Source: Clostridiales bacterium
GTDB lineage: Bacteria; Bacillota; Dehalobacteriia; UBA4068
NCBI GenBank assembly: GCA_009783415.1
Contig: WRHF01000004.1
Location: forward strand, 1-35,534
Direction: 5' to 3'
DNA length: 35,534 bases
Positions 30,149 to 35,534 of this stretch are shown here, piece after piece. Position numbers and translations under genes: made by a program. The notes beneath the pieces were generated by a model. The model did not search any database and was not told the origin of the DNA. It saw only the letters and a list, made by a program, of their open reading frames with translations. The stretch's first letter is position 1; every line of letters starts with the position of its first letter.

Positions 30149-31228
30149 TTATTTGAATGCTTTTATATAATATTTTCCTGGCAGCTGCTCAATTATGCCT
30201 TTGATTTCTAAAATAGTGAGCTGGGCTGCTAAACGGGCCGGTTGCCAGCCCAGGTCCAAGGCCAGGGCGTCAAAATGGCGGGGCTCGGCGCCGGGGCCCA
30301 GGGTCTTGATGATCTGTTCTTCCTCCGGTTCCAAAACCAGCTGTTGCTGGCGGGGAACTGATGCCCGCCGTTTGATATAATAGCCCCAAACATCTTCGGC
30401 TTTGGTGACTACTCTCGCTCCTTCGGCAACCATGGCATTGGTGCCTTCCGAGAGGGCACTGGTGATGGGCCCCGGTACTGCAAAAATATCTCTTCCCTGT
30501 TCGGCGGCGCAATCCACCGTCAATTTTGTGCCGCTTTTCAATCCGGCTTCAATCACAATAACCCCCTGGCTCAATCCGCTGATGATCCGGTTCCGGGCCG
30601 GAAAATTGCCTGCCAAAGGCCCCATACCCAAAGGCAGCTCGCTGATGACCGCGCCGTTAAAGCAAATCTCCTGATAAAGAGAGCGGTGTTCCGGGGGATA
30701 GATCACATCTATACCGCTGCCCAAAACGGCCAGGGTCTTGCTGCCCGCGTCTATGGCTGCCTGATGACAAATACCGTCTATACCCCGGGCCAGGCCGCTG
30801 ACTATCCAAATCCCCTGAGCGGCGATTTCCCCCGCCAGCTGCTTGGCCACCTGCCGCCCATAAGGAGTAGCCCGGCGGGAGCCGACCATAGCCAGGCAGA
30901 TATCTGCCGGATCAGGCAGCTGCCCCAGGTAAAAAAGGAGCAGAGGCGGCTGATAAATATCGTGCAGCAAAGGTGGATAAGCAGGGTCGTCCCAGGTAAT
31001 AAGTTTGGCCCGGGATTTTTGAAATTGCTCATAAACCGCTTCCGGATCAATACTCCGGCTGGCGGCAGCTAGGGCCAGAGCAGTTTCCCGAGGCAGACCG
31101 GGAATATCAGCCCAAGTTGGAATATTATCCCAGGCAGTTTGATAGTCATGATTAAAATAAGCGATGATCTGTCTTAAACGAACATTACCCATACCACGAA
31201 TGTGGTGCAGGGCTAGGAGGTGTTTCAT
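30149..31228 (-). CDS. dprA: DNA-processing protein DprA
   Basis: 359 aa. DprA binds incoming single-stranded DNA and loads RecA during natural transformation; it is also widespread in non-competent bacteria. An N-terminal helix-hairpin-helix-like region (IRGMGNVRLRQII) leads into the Rossmann-like core with VGSRRATPYG, WIVSGLARGIDGICHQAA, TLAVLGSGIDVIYPPEH and FPARNRIISGLSQGVIVIEA. A C-terminal winged helix (ILEIKGIIEQLPGKYY) ends it. It is transcribed with topA, a gene order common in Firmicutes. A GAAAGGT ribosome binding site lies upstream. Confidence 0.97.
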   Translation of the reverse strand: MKHLLALHHIRGMGNVRLRQIIAYFNHDYQTAWDNIPTWADIPGLPRETALALAAASRSIDPEAVYEQFQKSRAKLITWDDPAYPPLLHDIYQPPLLLFYLGQLPDPADICLAMVGSRRATPYGRQVAKQLAGEIAAQGIWIVSGLARGIDGICHQAAIDAGSKTLAVLGSGIDVIYPPEHRSLYQEICFNGAVISELPLGMGPLAGNFPARNRIISGLSQGVIVIEAGLKSGTKLTVDCAAEQGRDIFAVPGPITSALSEGTNAMVAEGARVVTKAEDVWGYYIKRRASVPRQQQLVLEPEEEQIIKTLGPGAEPRHFDALALDLGWQPARLAAQLTILEIKGIIEQLPGKYYIKAFK

Positions 31229-31304
31229 GGGTTTAGATACCTTTCGTTTGTTAGCTTAGTTGTAAGAAAGTAGAGAGCAGGTAATAAGTGATAGGAATTA
31301 CATA

Positions 31305-32477
31305 TTACTTGCTTTTAGCTCCTTTTAGTCCACCTTTGCTGAGGATATTCGAAGCATAGGTATAGACCAGGCGTTGTTTTTCCCTTTGCCTTCTTAGGGC
31401 CAGATGGATCAATTCATCTGTTAGTTGGCTGAAATCTTTTCCTGCAGGCTGCCAAAGATAAAAGGCCAGGGAGCCTGGTATAGTATTGATTTCATTGATA
31501 TATATTTTCCCTTCATCTGCTTGCACCAAAAAGTCGATGCGGCTCACTCCGTGGCCGTCCAGGGCGATAAAAGCCTTTTTGGCCAGATCAAGAATTAGCT
31601 GTTGCTGCTCCTGGGGCAGATCCGCCGGGATGCGCCTAGATAGGCTGCTCATGCCCTTGCCCCCGCCCTCTAAATATTTATCGGCAAAAGAGAGAATTCC
31701 TTCTCCCGCTGCCGGTTCCTCGCAGACGGACACTTCCAGGCTTTCCGGGCAGCCTAAAACCGAGCAGTTGATTTCCCGCAGGGGGGTAATAGCTTGTTCC
31801 ACCAGGATCCGCCCGGAAAAGGTGGCAGCCAGATCAATGGCGCAAGTCAGCTGGGTATCGTTTTGGGCCCGGCCGATACCAATGGAAGAGCCCAAATTGG
31901 CAGGCTTTATCACCAGGGGGTAAGTCAGCTTTTCCTCAATTTCTCTAAGAACGGCTTCCTTTTCATTTTTCCAGCGCCAGCCATAAAACCAAGTATAATC
32001 CGGTGTAGGCAGGCCCGCCTCTTTCAGGCAGGCTTTCATCATAATTTTATCCATGCCGGCGGCAGCTCCCAAAACCCCCGGTCCCACATAGGGCAGTCCG
32101 CTCAATTCCAGCAATCCCTGGAGGCAGCCATCTTCGCCATTGGTGCCGTGGATCACCGGAAATGCCACATCAATAGCCTGATATTCCATTTTTTGGAAAA
32201 TACCCTTTTTGGGCAGGAAAATGATTTGCCCCTGATCGTGAGTAGGAGAGAATATCACTTGACGGCAATTGTCCAAAAGGGTATCCAGATTGCGATAATT
32301 GGCCAAATCCAGCAAATCATCCCCGGTATACCAACGCCCCTGTTTTGAAATATAAAGAGGCAGGGGCTGATATTTGTCTTTATCCAGGGCATGAAGGGTC
32401 TGAAGGGCAGAAATAATAGAAACCTCATGCTCCACACTACGACCACCGTATATTATGGCTACCGTTATCTTTTCCAT
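31305..32477 (-). CDS. ddl: D-alanine--D-alanine ligase
   Basis: 390 aa. An ATP-grasp enzyme joining two D-alanines for peptidoglycan. It has IIYGGRSVEHEVSI at the start, HGTNGEDGCLQG, VLGAAAGMDKIM, PLVIKPANLGSSIGI and, near the C-terminus, RIDFLVQ and NEINTIPGS. The omega-loop region FADKYLEGGGKGMSSLSRR keeps the DKY pattern of D-Ala-D-Ala ligases, so a D-lactate (vancomycin resistance) type is not indicated. The ATG follows CGGAGG. It is 67 bases downstream of the Mur ligase gene whose substrate it makes. Confidence 0.95.
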   Translation of the reverse strand: MEKITVAIIYGGRSVEHEVSIISALQTLHALDKDKYQPLPLYISKQGRWYTGDDLLDLANYRNLDTLLDNCRQVIFSPTHDQGQIIFLPKKGIFQKMEYQAIDVAFPVIHGTNGEDGCLQGLLELSGLPYVGPGVLGAAAGMDKIMMKACLKEAGLPTPDYTWFYGWRWKNEKEAVLREIEEKLTYPLVIKPANLGSSIGIGRAQNDTQLTCAIDLAATFSGRILVEQAITPLREINCSVLGCPESLEVSVCEEPAAGEGILSFADKYLEGGGKGMSSLSRRIPADLPQEQQQLILDLAKKAFIALDGHGVSRIDFLVQADEGKIYINEINTIPGSLAFYLWQPAGKDFSQLTDELIHLALRRQREKQRLVYTYASNILSKGGLKGAKSK

Positions 32478-32544
32478 GTTTAGCTAACCTCCGTTTTGTT
32501 GCTAGACTGTTCCTTTTCATCTTTCATGCACAACTGAACTCGAC

Positions 32545-34122
32545 TTACTCACTATAGGTGTCCGGCAAATCGTTCTCAAACAACACCACGTCACCTGCTT
32601 CGGCCCAAAGGCCCAGTTGTTTTTGGGCTTCTGTCAGGCTGGGTACGGTCGTCCAGCGTTCCGGGGGGAAATTGGCGTCTTCCAGGCCCTTTTTTAGGGG
32701 TTCGATCCGCTTTTTGCCTACCAGGATGATATAATCGCAAACCAGGGCTGCGCTTTGGCTGAATTCCCGGTTCAGCTGATCTTCTTTGGCCCCCAGCTCG
32801 ATCATGCCGGGAGTGATCAGGATCTTCCGGCCGCTTTCAAAGGAGGCCAGCACCTCCAGGGCGATTTGGGCTCCCAGAGGATTGGAATTGAAGGCATCGT
32901 CGATGATGGTTATATCAGCTGTCCCTTGGCGCAATTGCAGCCGGTGTTCAATGGGGGGCAGGGTTTTTACTGCCCTGGCAGCCTCTTCCAGGGATACCCC
33001 CAGCTGATGGGCGGCGGCGGCGGCGCCCAGGATATTATAGACATTGTGGCGGCCCAATAGCTTGGTTTGAAAAGAAACCTTTACCTGATCCGGGCCGTGG
33101 ATAAGAAAAGAGCAGCCCTTTGCTCCATAGTTGATTTCCCCGGCCCAATAATCCAGTTCCGGGCTGAGGCCATAGCGGACGACCGGGCAAGGACTGTTTT
33201 TGGCCTGAGCCGCGATCAAAGGGTCGTCGCAATTGAGTATCGCAAGACCTTTTGGAGGTAAAGATTGGATCAGCTCGAATTTTGTAGCTGCAATATTTTC
33301 AATATTGCCAAAAGTTTCCAAATGCTGCTCGCCCAAGGCAGTAATGATCCCCAAACGGGGCTTTGTCAGGCGGCACAGTTCGGCAATATCCCCCCGCTGT
33401 TTAGCCCCCATTTCCGCCACAAACATTTCATGCGTGGGGCGCAGCTGCTCCCGAATGACGCGGGTAAGTCCCATGGGAGTATTGAAGCTGGAAGGAGTGA
33501 CCAGTGTGGTATATTTTTCGCTTAAAATCTCCCCCAGGATCATTTTGACGCTGGTTTTGCCAAAGCTGCCGGTAATGCCGATAGTGGTCAATCGCGAAAG
33601 GGCTGCCAACTTGGTTTGAGCCTGGCGGAAATAGCGGCGGTTGATAGCGGATTCCAGGGGATAGATAAAAAGGACGCCCAGTAATACCGGGATAAGAGGC
33701 AGATAGGTAAGAATAAGCAAAACCCCAACGCCAATAAATAAATGCGGTGGAGATAAAAGCAGCCAGGTGATCATTGATCCCAAAAGAAACAGGGCTGCGG
33801 TACAAAGCCGTTTGGCCCGGGCCGTCCAGACCAAGGGCTTTTTCTGCCGGGGACGCCGATAGAGCAAGCAAAGGGTAAGATAGGAAGCAGCCAAAAACCC
33901 CCTGGCAAAGACGCTCTCTCCCCCCGCCGCCACAGCAAAAAGCGGCAAAAGAGGCAACCACTCCCACCAGGAAAAACGCAAGCTTTGCCGGGGAAAATAC
34001 CAACGCAAATAACGCCGGGGCCGATAGGAGTTCTGCTGCATCATATGCAAAAAATAAAGACTCTTTCGCACCAGATAAGCGGCAAAAAACAGCAGGGAGA
34101 GTATATAGAACAGTTTCAGCAT
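32545..34122 (-). CDS. Membrane-anchored Mur ligase (MurF-like)
   Basis: 525 aa. Residues 1-180 hold about five membrane helices and a basic loop (RRPRQKKP) in place of the MurF N-terminal UDP-binding domain. The Mur ligase core begins with the P-loop ITGSFGKTSVK (about 185-195). It continues with FNTPMGLTRVI, FVAEMGAKQRGDIAEL, TALGEQHLETFG and the C-terminal IDDAFNSNP..GMIELG. The likely reaction adds D-Ala-D-Ala to the UDP-MurNAc-tripeptide or a related lipid-linked precursor, fitting its position before ddl. The missing N-terminal domain means classical murF identity is uncertain, and a canonical murF may exist elsewhere. The start is supported by AAAGGA nine bases upstream. Confidence 0.88.
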   Translation of the reverse strand: MLKLFYILSLLFFAAYLVRKSLYFLHMMQQNSYRPRRYLRWYFPRQSLRFSWWEWLPLLPLFAVAAGGESVFARGFLAASYLTLCLLYRRPRQKKPLVWTARAKRLCTAALFLLGSMITWLLLSPPHLFIGVGVLLILTYLPLIPVLLGVLFIYPLESAINRRYFRQAQTKLAALSRLTTIGITGSFGKTSVKMILGEILSEKYTTLVTPSSFNTPMGLTRVIREQLRPTHEMFVAEMGAKQRGDIAELCRLTKPRLGIITALGEQHLETFGNIENIAATKFELIQSLPPKGLAILNCDDPLIAAQAKNSPCPVVRYGLSPELDYWAGEINYGAKGCSFLIHGPDQVKVSFQTKLLGRHNVYNILGAAAAAHQLGVSLEEAARAVKTLPPIEHRLQLRQGTADITIIDDAFNSNPLGAQIALEVLASFESGRKILITPGMIELGAKEDQLNREFSQSAALVCDYIILVGKKRIEPLKKGLEDANFPPERWTTVPSLTEAQKQLGLWAEAGDVVLFENDLPDTYSE

Positions 34123-34140
34123 GTAGTTAATCCTTTCGGT

Positions 34141-34232
34141 TTTGTAATAGGTAATAGGTAATAAGTTATAGGTGTTGTAGTTTCGCTTTGCGAAACGTTT
34201 TATTTAAGATAAAACCTTCCTGAAATATTACC
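34141..34232. repeat. GGTAATA microsatellite and small hairpin
   Basis: TAATAGGTAATAGGTAATAAG simple repeats (34146-34170) are followed by TTTCGC TTT GCGAAA, a fragment resembling the hairpin core of the dispersed element. Similar GGTAATA runs lie at 31279-31310 and, inverted, at 34370-34392. Confidence 0.5.
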
Positions 34233-34369
34233 TAGGGGGTATCGACTTTATGCCCATTGCTATGATGGGTGCAAACTCGTCTTCCTATTAATTCGCTAGT
34301 TAGCATGGATTATGAGTTAAAACCCGAAATGAATAATGCTCGTGGGGGTGCTAAGTCGACACCTCCCTA
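34233..34369. mobile_element. Candidate 137-bp MITE with terminal inverted repeats
   Basis: The left end (34233-34255, TAGGGGGTATCGACTT..CCC) and the right end (34346-34369, whose reverse complement is TAGGGAGGTGTCGACTT..CCC) match at 18 of 23 positions with one gap. Both ends are directly flanked by TTACC (34228-34232 and 34370-34374), a possible 5-bp target duplication. No coding capacity is present. Because the flanks lie in a TTACC-rich microsatellite, the duplication could be coincidental. Confidence 0.4.
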
Positions 34370-35149
34370 TTACCTATTACTTATTACCTGCTTTTCTGGT
34401 GCTAGGAAGCTTTCGCAGATCAGGAGGAATTCCGGGAGCTTATCCAGGTAGGCGTAGTGGCCTGCTCCTTCCAGGATCACCAGGCCGCTGTCGGGGATCA
34501 GTTTTTCCATCAGTTGGCCGTCCGGCGGGGGGGTTGCTGTGTCCAGTTCGCCCCAAACTAAAAGGGTCGGTACAGTAATGCGGGGCAGATGGCGGCGCAG
34601 ATCCTCATTGACCACCTTGACAAAAGTGGTTCTCATTACCCCGCTTGCCTGTTGATAATCGCTGGAAGCATTGGCTTTTTCCCAGCGGGCCAGCGCTTTT
34701 GTTTTGAAACGGGAAAGGCCGGGCAGGCCCAGTACTCTCTTGGCCAGCTTATAGCTATAGACCCGGGCATAATAATCCGGGCCCCGTTTGGGAGGGATCC
34801 CGGCGCTGCCCACCAGAATCAGCTTTTGGGCCAATCCTCTGATCCCCAAAATAGCAGCCAGCTTGCCGCCAAAAGAATGACCCAGGATAATTGGTTTTTC
34901 GATTGCTTTAGCAGCCAGAAATTTTTCCAGCAGGTCGGCATAATCATCCGAACCCCAAGGCGCAGGAGGCGGGGCGCTGGCCCCAAAACCGGGTAAATCC
35001 AGGCAAAAGAGCTGAAAACCTTGGGCCAGGGCTTGTTGCACCGGGCCCAGGCTGGCCAAATTAGCTCCCCAGCCATGAAGCAGCAGCACCGGGTGCCCCG
35101 ACCCTGCCTCTTGATAATTGATTTTGATACCGTCCAGGGTTATTTCCAT
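34370..35149 (-). CDS. Alpha/beta-fold hydrolase
   Basis: 259 aa from the ATG at 35149, six bases after GAGAGG; an in-frame TTG at 35152 is less likely. The oxyanion motif is LLLHGWGAN; nucleophile Ser92 is in LGHSFGG; Asp203 is in WGELDTATP; His231 is in GAGHYAYLD. The catalytic triad is complete and the length is typical. The substrate is unknown. It is the first gene of the unit leading to the Mur ligase and ddl. The last residues (KQVISNR) are encoded by the GGTAATA microsatellite, and the stop directly abuts the candidate MITE, so the original C-terminus has probably been altered. Confidence 0.9.
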   Translation of the reverse strand: MEITLDGIKINYQEAGSGHPVLLLHGWGANLASLGPVQQALAQGFQLFCLDLPGFGASAPPPAPWGSDDYADLLEKFLAAKAIEKPIILGHSFGGKLAAILGIRGLAQKLILVGSAGIPPKRGPDYYARVYSYKLAKRVLGLPGLSRFKTKALARWEKANASSDYQQASGVMRTTFVKVVNEDLRRHLPRITVPTLLVWGELDTATPPPDGQLMEKLIPDSGLVILEGAGHYAYLDKLPEFLLICESFLAPEKQVISNR

Positions 35150-35311
35150 CAAAAACCTCTCGTTTATCGTGCGCTCTGGTTATAATTACGCGGCTTTGAG
35201 CCTAAAAATTCTTAAACGCTCTAAAGTTTATTCTCTATCTGATATCTTCTTCCTTCAATTTAAAGAATTAATGTAGGAAATAATTTCCCCCGAGCATTGT
35301 CTTCCCTCATT

Positions 35312-35339
35312 ATTATATGGAATTTTGCCGATCTGTCAA
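35312..35339 (-). promoter_or_regulatory. Perfect-consensus promoter for the hydrolase/cell-wall unit
   Basis: On the minus strand TTGACA (35339-35334), a 16-base spacer and TATAAT (35317-35312) lie 163 bases upstream of the hydrolase ATG. The leader of about 155 nt is AT-rich, with no riboswitch or T-box that I recognise. Nothing else can be supported in 35150-35311. Confidence 0.75.
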
Positions 35340-35408
35340 TTGTTACTGCTGAATTTTTAGCAATAGGGGATATGAAGATCATATTGGTTTATATCTGTTA
35401 AGTATTTC

Positions 35409-35437
35409 TTGACAAGTAGGAAAATTTATGATAATCT
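35409..35437 (+). promoter_or_regulatory. Promoter of the right-edge gene
   Basis: A perfect TTGACA (35409-35414) is followed by GATAAT (35430-35435, 15-base spacer) or TAATCT (35432-35437, 17-base spacer). It points toward the partial gene at 35492 and diverges from the hydrolase promoter. Confidence 0.55.
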
Positions 35438-35491
35438 AAACTCATAATTTAAATATGCATAATTTATTGTTAATGAGGAATGGTCATTGCT

Positions 35492-35534
35492 ATGTTTTAT
35501 GAACGAACCATTGAAAAAACCTTGAAAAGCATCA
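35492..35534 (+). CDS. 5' end of a probable DUF4143-type ATPase (partial)
   Basis: Only 14 codons are in the window (MFYERTIEKTLKSI). This opening resembles another subgroup of AAA/DUF4143 ATPases, whose N-termini commonly read xYxRxLExxLxxxL before a GPRQVGKTT Walker A. GAGGAA lies upstream at somewhat long spacing; an ATG at 35480 is also in frame. The identification rests on very little sequence. Confidence 0.4.
   Translation, partial: MFYERTIEKTLKSI

Noticed and set aside
31305-32477. Possible vancomycin-type D-Ala-D-Lac ligase
   Set aside because: The omega-loop keeps a DKY pattern of ordinary Ddl, and no vanH or vanX-like genes are adjacent.

Overview
The window reads as a chromosomal segment of a strictly anaerobic, Gram-positive-type bacterium, most likely a Clostridia-class Bacillota. 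The evidence is strong AGGAGG-type ribosome binding sites, sigma-A-type promoters (TTGACA/TATAAT), an S-layer-homology (SLH) exoprotein, an oxygen-sensitive glycyl radical enzyme, and a dprA-topA pair beside cell-wall ligase genes. I cannot name a species. I see no rRNA, tRNA or CRISPR array.

Layout. Bases 1-580 are gene-free and full of dispersed and purine-rich repeats. They precede a 1313-aa SLH/subtilisin-type surface protease (581-4522). Bases 4523-7250 are a patchwork: an AAA/DUF4143 ATPase with a 22-bp palindrome at its promoter, a wrecked Fic-family gene, and a ParB-like gene on the minus strand, with copies of a dispersed hairpin element between them. Bases 7250-8090 hold no convincing protein gene. 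They hold a cluster of four TGAC-N4-GTCA palindromes, a good minus-strand promoter, and a likely small RNA ending in a terminator. Next comes an accessory operon on the plus strand (8091-14061). Its first gene encodes a membrane-anchored TIR protein with a coiled coil and a long beta-rich C-terminal half. Its second encodes an AAA+ ATPase ending in a ryanodine-receptor-type (RyR) domain. A second DUF4143 ATPase follows (14155-15354).

From 15357 to 35149 nearly everything is on the minus strand. Read in transcription order from the right, the units are: (i) alpha/beta hydrolase, membrane-anchored Mur ligase, Ddl, DprA and TopA, a housekeeping cell-wall/DNA block starting at a near-perfect promoter at about 35.3 kb; (ii) a GXWXG/DUF4334-type gene followed by two tandem paralogs of an unknown His-rich family, from a perfect promoter at 27.7 kb; (iii) a glycyl radical enzyme, an SCP2-like protein and its radical-SAM activase; (iv) a histidine kinase, a NarL/LuxR-type response regulator and a three-gene FtsX-type ABC transporter. 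A third DUF4143-type ATPase appears to begin at the right edge.

Two results deserve most attention. The TIR plus AAA-RyR operon looks like a two-gene conflict or signalling system: a NAD-type TIR enzyme with a conserved glutamate paired with a predicted nucleotide-sensing ATPase. Separately, seven TGAC-N4-GTCA palindromes occur in just two places 16.7 kb apart, with the first two at the same predicted spacing (-42.5 and -65.5) from good promoters. One promoter drives the glycyl radical enzyme operon. The other drives the candidate small RNA, which carries a C-rich anti-Shine-Dalgarno motif. Together they suggest a small regulon under one dimeric activator.
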